Source: an uncultured Dialister sp.
GTDB lineage: Bacteria; Bacillota; Negativicutes; Veillonellales; Dialisteraceae
Reading direction: 5' to 3'
Length of the DNA stretch: 33,494 nt
Assembly: GCA_934178345.1 (NCBI GenBank)
Contig: CAKPQG010000025.1
Location: forward strand, 1-33,494
Under the pieces are notes generated by a model. It was not told the DNA's origin. It did not search any database and saw only the letters and a program-made list of their open reading frames with translations. Below are positions 8,230-15,660 of this stretch, piece by piece; position 1 is the stretch's first letter; every line of letters starts with the position of its first letter. The position numbers and the translations under genes were made by a program.

Positions 8230-8304
8230 GATAATGCCGCCTTTCCAATATAATATAGACAATTTCATCAGCCCTTTCACATGGGCTTGTTTGACGATGT
8301 GATA

Positions 8305-8333
8305 ATTATACAGCGTTGTGCATAAAATTGCAA
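8305..8333 (-). promoter_or_regulatory. Promoter of argGH
   Basis: TTGCAA (8328-8333), a 17-nt spacer, TATAAT (8305-8310). The -35 region contains TGCA-ATTTTA-TGCA, a loose match to an ARG box, so ArgR control is possible. That is inference from partial similarity. Confidence 0.75.
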
Positions 8334-8354
8334 TAGCTTTTCCAAAATTTTTTC

Positions 8355-8391
8355 AATAAAAAAACGTGAGAGGCTTTGGCTCTCACGTTTT
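8355..8391 (-). terminator. Terminator of TetR gene 1
   Basis: The stem AACGTGAGAG/CTCTCACGTT is followed on the minus strand by a run of seven T. It lies about 75 nt past the TetR stop codon and ahead of the argG promoter. Confidence 0.85.
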
Positions 8392-8465
8392 GGGATGTCA
8401 TGATGTTTATGGTCAATGGCGAAGGTCTACTTCTTAAAGGCTTAGCCATTCGCAGTCCTCAGGCT

Positions 8466-9143
8466 CTATTTCTGGTGTACGCTGTCAAGAATCACGCCGA
8501 TAATCTCGCTGCATTCATCCTCGATCTTCAGCATGAAGGAGTACAGTTCTTTGATGTCCTTTTTCTTTAGCCCGAGAGACAGAAGGATGAGGGAGGCAAG
8601 CTCTCTACGAAGCACACGGATAGGACCGGTGCGGTCAAAGTCGAAGGCCTCCATATAGCCGAGCATGGCGCCTTTGGAAAGGAGCATGCGTGCATAATAT
8701 TCATCCGGCTTCAGATAGCCCATACAGTCCGCCTCGGCGAGGTAGTGATCTGCGAGATCCAGATGGGTATGAAGCAGGGCTTCGAAAAGCTTTGGCTCCG
8801 TATAGGCTTCATAGTAGAGTTCACGGAAAACAGATTCCTTCTCGATCGCATACAGCTCGACCGCCAAGATCGCTGCATAGTGATATTCCAGCGGTTTATC
8901 AGAGAAGCGCTTCTCCACTTCCTCCACGATCACCTGGCAAAGCTCATCCGTAATGGCTGAGAAAACAGCGTCTTTATTATCAAACAGATTGTAGATGCTG
9001 CCCGAGGTGATCCCGGACTCCTGTACAATCTGGCGAATGGTTGTCTTTTTATACCCCTGTTCCAAAAAAAGTCTTTTAGCGGTGTTAAGAATATTCGCAC
9101 GAACGCCCACCATACGTTCAGCTCTTGATGCTGCTGGTGCCAT
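8466..9143 (-). CDS. TetR/AcrR-family transcriptional regulator 1
   Basis: 225 residues. The N-terminal TetR DNA-binding domain (residues 15-62) includes TTIRQIVQESGITSGSIYNL, the helix-turn-helix. The remainder is the helical ligand-binding domain. The ATG at 9143 follows an AAGGGG ribosome binding site. It is monocistronic and flanked by its own promoter and terminator. No efflux or enzyme gene is divergently paired with it, so the target is unknown. Confidence 0.9.
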   Translation of the reverse strand: MAPAASRAERMVGVRANILNTAKRLFLEQGYKKTTIRQIVQESGITSGSIYNLFDNKDAVFSAITDELCQVIVEEVEKRFSDKPLEYHYAAILAVELYAIEKESVFRELYYEAYTEPKLFEALLHTHLDLADHYLAEADCMGYLKPDEYYARMLLSKGAMLGYMEAFDFDRTGPIRVLRRELASLILLSLGLKKKDIKELYSFMLKIEDECSEIIGVILDSVHQK

Positions 9144-9252
9144 GATTATGTCCCCTTTTCATGAACAATGAGGCCAAACTCAGAATGGCCCCGGAAACTC
9201 AAAATCAACTCTTCCCCAAATAAGAATATACTTTTTCAAGAGTATCTGGTTA

Positions 9253-9282
9253 ATTATAAAATATAATAAAACGAATTGTCAA
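9253..9282 (-). promoter_or_regulatory. Promoter of TetR gene 1
   Basis: A perfect TTGACA (9277-9282), an 18-nt spacer, then a perfect TATAAT (9253-9258). The leader begins with ATACT-N8-AGTAT (about 9228-9245), a possible operator for autorepression. Confidence 0.8.
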
Positions 9283-9455
9283 TTTAACAAATAAGGAAAT
9301 CTATCCAATGGGCCTGTTTTTCTACAAAAAGATCAGAAATCCATTCTTCCGGATGCATTCACCGAGCCGCTTTCCTCTTGATTTGTCAGAACAGCTTTCC
9401 CTGCAGGGCACGGAAGGCGGATATCCCCACCGGTCATCCATCCAAAAAGCGCAAT

Positions 9456-9657
9456 AGAAAAAGAGCGGGAAATTAGGGGAGACCCGCTCTTTTCTGCCTG
9501 CGCTCTTATGAAGGCGATGGGATGTCATCGGGGCTATGGGGAAAGCGGGAAACCGTGGTATAGGGGTATACCGCGGCGGGATGACTCGCCAGTCACGCGA
9601 AACGCAGGCAATGGTTTGCTTTAAGACACAGACAATATGCTCATGCTCTTAAAACAT
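9456..9657 (-). ncRNA. Candidate structured small RNA of about 200 nt with its own promoter and terminator
   Basis: A perfect -35 and -10 (9664-9691) drive transcription into DNA without a credible reading frame, ending at an intrinsic terminator (9458-9493). Long-range complementarity inside the transcript nests neatly. GCCTGCG pairs with CGCAGGC, inside that GGCGA with TCGCC, inside that GTCATC with GATGAC, and at the tip is a 10-bp hairpin with one G-T wobble (9553-9576, loop CCCC in the RNA). The overall shape is a long rod with a central internal loop. That recalls 6S RNA, but size and shape alone do not establish it. No RNase P, SRP or tmRNA signature was found. Confidence 0.55.
9458..9493 (-). 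terminator. Terminator of the candidate small RNA
   Basis: The stem AAAAGAGCGGG/CCCGCTCTTTT with a 13-nt loop has a T-run on the minus strand. It is A/T flanked on both sides, so it could act in either direction. Confidence 0.8.
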
Positions 9658-9663
9658 GCTTTT

Positions 9664-9691
9664 ATTATAAATCATGTTTCATACTTGTCAA
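9664..9691 (-). promoter_or_regulatory. Consensus promoter of the candidate small RNA
   Basis: TTGACA (9686-9691), a 16-nt spacer, TATAAT (9664-9669); both hexamers are perfect. The -35 lies in the palindrome ATACTTGTCAAGTAT (9681-9695), which may be an operator. Confidence 0.75.
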
Positions 9692-9695
9692 GTAT

Positions 9696-9941
9696 CTTTC
9701 CCTACTTTTACGCCAAATGACAGGGAAAGATAGACATTTCGCATAAAGACCCGTCAGAAATGCTTTGTCCAGTCGATGAGATCGTCTTTGCCTACAGGAC
9801 CAAAGAAAGGGACAGCTCCCAGAGACCTCTTTCCGTCTCGCCTCGGCCAAAAGCACATACTCATCATGCATGCAAAAAACAAATTCTGCGATTTTATCAG
9901 TGTTTCCCTAACTAAGTTCAGAAATTGACCCATCGCAATAC
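9696..9941. other. Intergenic stretch with a MITE remnant
   Basis: The only recognised structure is 9881-9907, a decayed right end of the 159-bp MITE (CTGCGATTTTATCAGTGTTTCC) followed by CTAA. A minus-strand open stretch ending near 9757 has no clear family. Confidence 0.5.
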
Positions 9942-9969
9942 CAGTCACCAGTCACTAGTCACCAGCCAC
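9942..9969. repeat. Short heptad array at the SGNH hydrolase 3' end
   Basis: Four heptads: CAGTCAC x2, TAGTCAC, CAGCCAC. They supply the stop codon (9955-9957) and the final residues of the minus-strand gene. Confidence 0.85.
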
Positions 9970-11253
9970 CACCTTCGGAAATTCCCGATTGATGACTTCC
10001 GCCATCATGCGCTTCATATTCCAGTCGCCGTGAATGCCGTCCAGCGCGAGCCAAGTGGGGAGCTCTTCCATCTCGTCAAAGGGCGCGGCGGTATCGATGT
10101 GGACCTCGCCGCGAATAAAAGCATTCACTTCGGCGAAAGAATCTTTCCAGTCCTCATAGGTCGGTTCATTGAATGCCTTCTGGATATTTTCAGGATTGAT
10201 CGGGGGCAGCGTCATCAGGATGGGCGTGATGCCATGCTCGCGGCACTTCGCTTGGATTTCCTTCAGATCCGCGATGACGGAAGAGGCAGGGACACCGGCG
10301 CGAAGGCTGTTCGTCCCGCCCAGGATGAGCAGGTAGTCCGGCAAAAAAGGAAGCACGTCCTTCTCGAAGCGCATGACCATCGCCTCACTCGTATCCCCGC
10401 TCTCCGAAAGATTGATCGAAGGAAAGTCCAGATACGACTCATAGCTGTAGGCGAGGTCGGCAGGCCCGAAGGAGAGATGGCCGCCGCCGTGAGAAATGCT
10501 GTCGCCATAGACGGCGACCTTCCAATGCTTCACCGGATTTTTGATCTCCTGCGGAAGGCTCCACTCACCCACAGGCTTCCCCATACTGTCCATTCCCCTG
10601 ACGCGCCAGTAGTACGTCCCCGTCCGCGGCGCGTCATCATAGAGATCCGTGAGTTCGGTCGTATTCGCATAGATGCGATGGACGGAGGGCGAGAAGCCTT
10701 GGAGGTTTTCAGGATACTTCGACGTGACTTCGACCTCATAGCGCGTAGCATTCGGATTTCCTGTATAAGCGTAGACAGGATAGAGAAGGACGCTGCCATT
10801 TCCCGTGCCATAGGGATTGTGCGGGATGGGCGCATTGCGCTCCGTCTTGAAAAGTGCGCTCTCCACATCTGCCGGCTGCGAATAGGAACCGATCGGATGC
10901 CCATCCAGATCGTACGCCCGTACACGATAAAAAAGAGGCTTCTCTGCCTGCAGCTGTCTCATGTCCAGCATGAGGCTATTCGTGTATACGTGGGTATTTC
11001 TGTAAATCGCGGTGGCTGCCGGAGTATCCGCTCGCAGGTCTTTGGGGATCTCTTTGAAAATCTCCACCTCGCTTCTGACGGCATTCAGATTCTGCGGCCA
11101 AGTAAGGCAGCCGTATGGCCCTTTCTCCTCTTTTTTCACCTGCGCGGCGCGGACTTCACTGCAGTGAAAATACAAGGATCCCGCGGTCATGGTAAGCGGC
11201 AGCACCGCAAGCACAAGTCCTGCAGCAAGCCGCCTTTTCCACTGGATTGTCAT
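9955..11253 (-). CDS. Exported SGNH/GDSL-family hydrolase with two fibronectin/Ig-like modules
   Basis: 432 residues. An N-terminal signal segment (about 9-35) suggests export. Residues 45-135 and 150-238 look like two beta-sandwich repeats, each ending in a YRVRAYD/YWRVRGMD-type strand. The C-terminal catalytic domain has block I VAVYGDSISHG (nucleophile Ser252), block III LGGTN (312-315) and block V DGIH (Asp405, His408). An esterase or carbohydrate deacetylase role on the cell surface is likely; the substrate is not known. GGGAGG lies 10 nt before the ATG. It is monocistronic. The C-terminal GD and stop are heptad-array sequence. Confidence 0.85.
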   Translation of the reverse strand: MTIQWKRRLAAGLVLAVLPLTMTAGSLYFHCSEVRAAQVKKEEKGPYGCLTWPQNLNAVRSEVEIFKEIPKDLRADTPAATAIYRNTHVYTNSLMLDMRQLQAEKPLFYRVRAYDLDGHPIGSYSQPADVESALFKTERNAPIPHNPYGTGNGSVLLYPVYAYTGNPNATRYEVEVTSKYPENLQGFSPSVHRIYANTTELTDLYDDAPRTGTYYWRVRGMDSMGKPVGEWSLPQEIKNPVKHWKVAVYGDSISHGGGHLSFGPADLAYSYESYLDFPSINLSESGDTSEAMVMRFEKDVLPFLPDYLLILGGTNSLRAGVPASSVIADLKEIQAKCREHGITPILMTLPPINPENIQKAFNEPTYEDWKDSFAEVNAFIRGEVHIDTAAPFDEMEELPTWLALDGIHGDWNMKRMMAEVINREFPKVVAGD

Positions 11254-11287
11254 AGTTCATGCGCCTCCCTTCGTTTCTTCTGTCATT

Positions 11288-11316
11288 AGTATAGGCAGAA
11301 TATTGCTGCATAGCAA
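11288..11316 (-). promoter_or_regulatory. Promoter of the SGNH hydrolase gene
   Basis: TTGCTA (11311-11316), a 17-nt spacer, TATACT (11288-11293). Confidence 0.65.
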
Positions 11317-11369
11317 ATACTTATGGATTATAAGTTTGGATAGTGAAAAGGCATGAAAAAAGTTTAATG

Positions 11370-11500
11370 GGTTCAAGGTTCGGGGTTCAGGTTGATGAGT
11401 TCAACAGGTTCTGAGAGTTCAACCGGGTGGTACGATGCATAAAAATAATAAACGCCGCGAATGATTTGAAAATATCGTAAGAGGGGTTTCCCTTTAAAGA
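11370..11500. repeat. Degenerate GGTTCA repeats
   Basis: Repeated GGTTCA/GAGTTCAA motifs with irregular spacing are followed by a worn version of the GC hairpin region. No gene was seen. Confidence 0.5.
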
Positions 11501-11510
11501 AGTAATGCTA

Positions 11511-11804
11511 TTAAGATAAGCGGAAGAACGTTCTTGGCTCCCCATCGGGGGAGCTGCCCGAAGGACTTGTGCAAGCGAACTGGATTTTTAGGAGCGAAGC
11601 GACGCGAAAATCCAGTGAGACGCCATTTCGAACGAAGCGAGATGAGGGGGCAACGTAGCGGTATTGCATGAAAGTGTTGGAATATCGATAGCAACGGACT
11701 ATTGGGCATAGCACGCCATACCGCTAGCATGCCCCTATTACCTTCGGCACTTCCCCCGAAGGGGGAAGCAAGACGCTATGTAGCTAACGATTTCCTTAAC
11801 TTAA
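11511..11804. mobile_element. Inverted-repeat element M, copy 1 (TTAAG(A/T)TAAG ends)
   Basis: It begins TTAAGATAAG and ends CTTAACTTAA. It is similar throughout, in reverse orientation, to 25879-26135. Internal hairpins include CTGGATTTT paired with AAAATCCAG and a CTTCCCCC/GGGGGAAG hairpin near the end. Open frames inside it are not credible genes. The right-end TTAA is also the left flank of MITE copy B, so two elements abut. Confidence 0.7.
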
Positions 11805-11963
11805 GGAAACACTGATTAAATCGTTGTCAGATTTTACTCTTGGATTTTTATGCATAGCGAGGAATAACCTGACGCGAATAGCGAGCTATTTAAGGAAGGT
11901 TATGACAAAGCTATGTATAAAAATTCTTGTAAAATCTAACTCTGCGATTTAATCAGCGTTTCC
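11805..11963. mobile_element. 159-bp inverted-repeat MITE, copy B (flanks TTAA)
   Basis: It has the same GGAAAC...GTTTCC ends and exact core length as copy A, but is flanked by TTAA at 11801-11804 and 11964-11967 instead of CTAG. Inner arms differ from copy A yet still pair: CAGATTTTAC (11828-11837) with GTAAAATCT (11929-11937). Confidence 0.85.
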
Positions 11964-11978
11964 TTAATAGCATTACTT

Positions 11979-12161
11979 AGAGAAGGGGATGCCCGAAAGG
12001 CAGAAGATAGAGTGCCCCAAAGGGGCACAACTCTACGTAGCGGTCAGCATACTATCTGCATCAATCGGTATTCCTGCTATACCAAGCTCCTCGATGAACA
12101 TTCTACAGAATTCCGCCTCTTCGAGGCAGTCTATCCCTGGCCTTCGGCCTGCCCCTTCTCT
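11979..12161. repeat. 183-bp inverted-repeat module with AGAGAAGGGG ends
   Basis: The ends AGAGAAGGGG and CCCCTTCTCT are inverted repeats, extended imperfectly by GCCCGAAAGGCAG and CTGGCCTTCGGCC. No second copy was seen in the window and it has no gene. It may be another non-autonomous element. Confidence 0.6.
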
Positions 12162-12182
12162 AAGGGGCGACGCATTTTACGT

Positions 12183-12256
12183 TAATCTCAAAACTTGCGG
12201 CGCTTCTATCATATTTTGCGCCGCACCACCAACTTGAACCCTGAACCTTGAACCCG
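12183..12256. repeat. GC hairpin plus TGAACC repeats
   Basis: GCGGCGC...GCGCCGC hairpin of the recurring family, followed by three TTGAACC/TGAACC units leading into the LysR 2 terminator. Confidence 0.7.
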
Positions 12257-12262
12257 ACAACC

Positions 12263-12290
12263 AAAAAAGCACCTGCTTTCGCAGATGCTT
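12263..12290 (-). terminator. Terminator of LysR gene 2
   Basis: AAGCATCTGC and GCAGGTGCTT pair around a GAAA loop, followed by a T-run on the minus strand, 4 nt past the stop codon. Confidence 0.9.
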
Positions 12291-12294
12291 GACC

Positions 12295-13173
12295 TTACTT
12301 TAACTTCTCTTTCAAAAACTCTATGAACGTTTTCGTGACACGGCTGAAGGGCTGATTTCTGCGCCACGCAAGAAATGTGTGGATATACTGCGGCTTTCCT
12401 CCGATCGGCCTGAAACAGATCCGATGTTCATCGAGAAAGGGGAGTACCCCCTCCCCGGCGATAAAATAGCCCATGCCCTCCTCTACCATGATGACTTGAT
12501 TCGTGGGGAGGTCAGACTCGATCGTGGCAGGATGGCGCTCCTGACCCGTATGCTCCGCAAAGAGCATCGCATCGAGATCTGGACGAAGCCCCTGCAGCAG
12601 GTTGCAGCCTTCAAGGTCTTGCATCGATACTTCCGGTTTCTGCGCCAAAGGATCATCCGCACGCATGTACACCCCCATCCGGCTCGGTTTTCCGATCGGA
12701 AGCGACTCATACTTTTCCCTATCGAAAGGCTGCACAAGGAGCCCCACATCGACGCAGCCATGATCCATACATTCGCAAATGTAGGGAGTGATGTCCGTGT
12801 AATAACGGAAGTATACATAGGGATGGAGTGTCTGAAATTCCTTAATGAGACGTATGAAATCACGTGCCTGCGCGAGATCCCCGCCGGCTACGCTGATGGT
12901 ACCTTCGAGATTTTCCGCCGCCTGAGAGACTTCCATCTCCGTCTTGTCGACCAGAGAGACGATCTCTTCCGCGCGTCGGCGAAGAAGAATGCCTTCCGGC
13001 GTCAATGCGATCTTGCGCCCGCTCCGATCCAGGAGCGGGACGCCCATATCCGCTTCGAGGTCCGCCATCTGGCGCGACAGCGTCGGCTGTGTGATGTGGA
13101 GGCGGCTCGCCGCCTTCGTGATGCTCTCCTCACGCGCGACCATGAGGAAATATTTCAGTACGCGCAGTTCCAT
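12295..13173 (-). CDS. LysR-family transcriptional regulator 2
   Basis: 292 residues. The N-terminal helix-turn-helix (residues 3-60) includes SITKAASRLHITQPTLSRQM, and the effector domain follows. AAAGGGG precedes the ATG at 13173. It is a single gene with its own promoter (-10 at 13207-13212) and terminator. A (GGGTTCA)9 array begins at its -35. The target is not evident: the gene upstream, speE, is on the same strand and has its own terminator. Confidence 0.9.
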   Translation of the reverse strand: MELRVLKYFLMVAREESITKAASRLHITQPTLSRQMADLEADMGVPLLDRSGRKIALTPEGILLRRRAEEIVSLVDKTEMEVSQAAENLEGTISVAGGDLAQARDFIRLIKEFQTLHPYVYFRYYTDITPYICECMDHGCVDVGLLVQPFDREKYESLPIGKPSRMGVYMRADDPLAQKPEVSMQDLEGCNLLQGLRPDLDAMLFAEHTGQERHPATIESDLPTNQVIMVEEGMGYFIAGEGVLPFLDEHRICFRPIGGKPQYIHTFLAWRRNQPFSRVTKTFIEFLKEKLK

Positions 13174-13206
13174 GGAAATCGCCCCTTTCGTGAAATCGTT
13201 TTTCTC

Positions 13207-13234
13207 ATTATACCATGGGAAGGAAAGGGGGCAA
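13207..13234 (-). promoter_or_regulatory. Promoter of LysR gene 2, abutting a heptad array
   Basis: TATAAT (13207-13212) with TTGCCC (13229-13234) at 16 nt. The -35 ends exactly where the GGGTTCA array begins (13235). Confidence 0.6.
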
Positions 13235-13300
13235 GGGTTCAGGGTTCAGGGTTCAGGGTTCAGGGTTCAGGGTTCAGGGTTCAGGGTTCAGGGTTCAGGG
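13235..13300. repeat. (GGGTTCA)9 perfect heptad array
   Basis: Nine identical units (13235-13297) plus GGG, giving ten evenly spaced G-triplets on the plus strand. Perfect identity suggests recent expansion. It could fold as a G-quadruplex. Confidence 0.97.
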
Positions 13301-13600
13301 TGGTGCGGCGCTTCTAAATCATAATGCGCCGCACCACCAACCTGAAGTTTGAAAGCAGGGATGAGTGACTTGTGACAAGTGACTGGTAACTAGGGATTAG
13401 TGGCTAGGGATTAGGGGCACAAAGTGACTTGTGACTTGTGACTTGAATACTACTTTCAGGCATCGCCCCATATATACTTGCGGCGAAGCCGCCACCTTCA
13501 TTCCTAATTCCTCATTACTAATTCCTAATTCAAACGAGGCTTTCATTCACAATCAAAGGGGCAGCACGCCCCACAGGCTAACCCTGAACCTTGAACCCGA
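13301..13600. repeat. Intergenic mosaic repeat copy
   Basis: It contains the hairpin GGTGGTGCGGCGC...GCGCCGCACCACC (about 13301-13338) and a mixed array of GTGACTT, GTGACTG and GGGATTA heptads (13364-13445). Next comes a GGCGGC-type hairpin, TTCCTAA repeats, and the CACAATCAAAGGGGC...GCCCC segment ending in TGAACC units. No gene was seen. Confidence 0.8.
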
Positions 13601-13605
13601 CAACC

Positions 13606-13635
13606 ACAAAAGACGTGCTTTCGCACGTCTTTTGT
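13606..13635 (-). terminator. Terminator of speE
   Basis: A perfect 13-bp stem (ACAAAAGACGTGC and its complement), loop GAAA on the minus strand, touching the speE stop codon. Confidence 0.85.
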
Positions 13636-14492
13636 CAAAAACTATATTTTCCCTTATATATCAGTTCCTTGATGAAATTCGGAAGGACGAAGGCGCTCTT
13701 CTGGATGCCCGTATTGTAGTACTTCATCGGCTGCGGGCAGTCTTCACGGACCTTGGCTGTCAACGGGTCGTATTTCTTCGATCCGATCATGAAGGAGTGC
13801 ATGCACTCCGGATAAATCGGCACGTGCGAAAAATACATGCGGACGATGGGGAATACGTCACGCATCGCCTCAAAGACATCGTGGACGGTCTTCTGCTGGA
13901 CGATCGGGGACTCGGTCTGCTGGACGATGAGCCCATCTTCCCTAAGAGCCGCCTTGGCGCTTTTGTAGAATTCTCTCGTGAAAAGACCTTCGCCCGGCCC
14001 GATGGGGTCAGAGCAGTCGATGATGATGACATCATAGAAATCCTTCACAGCGGCCGCAAAAGCGATGCCATCCCCCACATGGACATGAAGCTTCTTCGGC
14101 GGATCCAGGAGAACTTTGGAGATCGTCGGGAAATATTCCTTCGAAAGCTCGATGACGCGGCCATCGATATCGCAGAGATCCACCTGCTTCACACACTCGT
14201 GACGGCAGACTTCACGCGCGACGCCGCCGTCTCCCCCGCCAATGATAAGCACACGCTCCGGATGGGGATGCATCATGAGCGGGACATGCGCGATCATTTC
14301 ATGGTACGTCCACTCATCCTTGACAGAAGTCTGGAAAACGCCGTCTAAGATGAGAAGGCGTCCATACTGCTCTGTCTCGACGATTTCAATGTGCTGGAAG
14401 GGTGTCTGCTCTTCATGCAGTCTTTTGGTGATCGCCAGGGTGAGCCCCAGATGGTCATTGGCCCACTCGGTCACGGTCTGTTTGGTATCCAT
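13635..14492 (-). CDS. speE: Spermidine (polyamine aminopropyl) synthase
   Basis: 285 residues. It transfers an aminopropyl group from decarboxylated S-adenosylmethionine to putrescine. The Rossmann methyltransferase-like core has GGGDGG at 85-90 and the active-site DCSDPIGP at 159-166; the N-terminal beta domain includes YGRLLILDG. AAGGA lies 8 nt before the ATG. It is the last gene of the run descending from yggS, 106 nt beyond divIVA, with a strong terminator. With the potE-like gene it points to active polyamine metabolism. speD was not found in the window. Confidence 0.95.
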   Translation of the reverse strand: MDTKQTVTEWANDHLGLTLAITKRLHEEQTPFQHIEIVETEQYGRLLILDGVFQTSVKDEWTYHEMIAHVPLMMHPHPERVLIIGGGDGGVAREVCRHECVKQVDLCDIDGRVIELSKEYFPTISKVLLDPPKKLHVHVGDGIAFAAAVKDFYDVIIIDCSDPIGPGEGLFTREFYKSAKAALREDGLIVQQTESPIVQQKTVHDVFEAMRDVFPIVRMYFSHVPIYPECMHSFMIGSKKYDPLTAKVREDCPQPMKYYNTGIQKSAFVLPNFIKELIYKGKYSF

Positions 14493-14544
14493 TTTCTATT
14501 TCCTTGCTAAACGATGATGCCCTTTACAAAAAAGTAAGCAGTCA

Positions 14545-14577
14545 GGAAAGCACGGATTCCATCGTTGTCTGATAGAG
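14545..14577. repeat. Diverged left-end fragment of the 159-bp MITE
   Basis: GGAAAGCACGGATTCC then ATCGTTGTCTGATAG follows the copy-A left end with scattered substitutions. No right end is present. Confidence 0.5.
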
Positions 14578-14598
14578 TCCGCATTTTCAAAGGGGCAA

Positions 14599-15225
14599 TC
14601 AGTCTTCTTTGGGCGCAACAGTCGCTGCCGCCTCATCGAAAAGATTTCCGCCGGCAGGCGCAGGAGCGGCTTCCTGTACTTCTACAGCCGGCGCTGCTTC
14701 TTCTACCGGAGAAGAAGGGTCCGCCTCAGCGGCCGATTCAGAAACTGCCGGCTGCGCAGCCTGCACCGCCTGCGGCGCACGAGCGGCTTTGGCTGCTTCG
14801 ATCAGCGCCAGCGCAGATTTGAAATTTGACAAGAGCTTTTCGATATACAGATTCATATCGCCTTCTGCCTTCAGAAGGTCCGCATTCATCTTGCGGCGAG
14901 CCGCTTCGGCATCGGAAACGATCTTCTGCGCCTCGCTCTGGGCTTCCTGAATGGAAAGCTCGGCTTCCTTGTGTGCATTCTTCTTCACATTATCCGCGGT
15001 TTCCTGCGCCATGACCAGCGTGTGGGACATGGTCGACTCCATCTTTTCATAATTGCGGAGCTTCGTGCGGATGGTATCCATTTCTTCTTCCATCACGCGG
15101 TGTTCGCGGTAAATCTTCTCATAGTCGCTCGCCAGCTCTTCCAGAAAGGCATTCACTTCATCCTTCGAATAGCCGCGGATCTGACCGGAAAATGTTTTAT
15201 TATGAATATCCATCGGTGTGATCAT
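14599..15225 (-). CDS. divIVA: Cell-division/polarity protein DivIVA
   Basis: 208 residues. The N-terminal membrane-targeting DivIVA domain includes MDIHNKTFSGQIRGYSKDEV and VNAFLEELASDYEKIY. A long coiled coil (about 30-145) follows, then a low-complexity Ala/Pro/Glu tail. It marks curved membrane and division sites and recruits partners. AAAGGAG precedes the ATG at 15225. Its place downstream of ylmH is the classic Firmicute arrangement, though a 934-bp repeat-filled gap separates them here. Confidence 0.93.
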   Translation of the reverse strand: MITPMDIHNKTFSGQIRGYSKDEVNAFLEELASDYEKIYREHRVMEEEMDTIRTKLRNYEKMESTMSHTLVMAQETADNVKKNAHKEAELSIQEAQSEAQKIVSDAEAARRKMNADLLKAEGDMNLYIEKLLSNFKSALALIEAAKAARAPQAVQAAQPAVSESAAEADPSSPVEEAAPAVEVQEAAPAPAGGNLFDEAAATVAPKED

Positions 15226-15244
15226 ATTGTATGCTCCTTTAATG

Positions 15245-15660
15245 ATATTCTTACTTATGAGTTCAAGGGTTCAGGGTTAGCCCCTCGGGCGCGCCGCCCT
15301 TTGATTGCGTGTGAAAGCTCTACTCGCCAGTTAGGAGTGAGGAGTGAGGAGTGAGGAGTGAGGAGTGAGGAGTGAGGAGTGGTGGTGCGGCGCATAAAAA
15401 TCAGAAGCGCCGCGGAGTTTTGATAGCGCTTTGCGCGTATCGTCATTTCGAGCGTAGCCCTCAATCTTTATTGCAGAACGCTCATCGCCTGATGTGAGGC
15501 AGCACCAGGACATCGTTTTCCCTCGGCGCATACACACTGATTCCCGCAGTGCAGTAAAGATCCCTCGGCTACGCTCGGGATGACGATGCCGGCGAATCCC
15601 AGTCACCAGTTACTCCTAATCCCCAATCCCTAATCCCTAGCTACTCATCCCTGCTTTCAA
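15245..15660. repeat. Intergenic mosaic repeat copy with (AGGAGTG)7 and a nested inverted repeat
   Basis: Order: GGTTCAGG units, the TTAGCCCC...TTGATTGCGTGTGAAAGC segment, (AGGAGTG)7 at 15333-15381, the GC hairpin near 15387-15416, then an inserted inverted repeat. That insert runs from GTCATTTCGAGCGTAGCC (15442-15459) to GGCTACGCTCGGGATGAC (15567-15584). CAGTCAC and CCCTAAT heptads and CTGCTTTCAAACTTCA follow. Confidence 0.85.

Noticed and set aside
9456..9657. Naming the small RNA as 6S RNA
   Set aside because: Length and rod shape fit, but 6S RNAs share little primary sequence and no model search could be run, so it is left unnamed.
9754..9948. Minus-strand frame ending GPVGKDDLIDWTKHF
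   Set aside because: The end looks protein-like and might be the remnant of a lost gene, but the N-terminal part is MITE and heptad sequence and no family could be named.
9925..11289. Plus-strand open frame of 454 codons antisense to the SGNH hydrolase gene
   Set aside because: The minus-strand frame has a signal peptide and all SGNH catalytic blocks. The antisense protein is Arg/Asp/His-rich with no recognisable domain and begins inside the heptad array.
11494..11730. Overlapping minus-strand frames inside element M
   Set aside because: They are made of inverted-repeat sequence that recurs at 25879-26135 with different frames open, so they are not conserved coding sequences.
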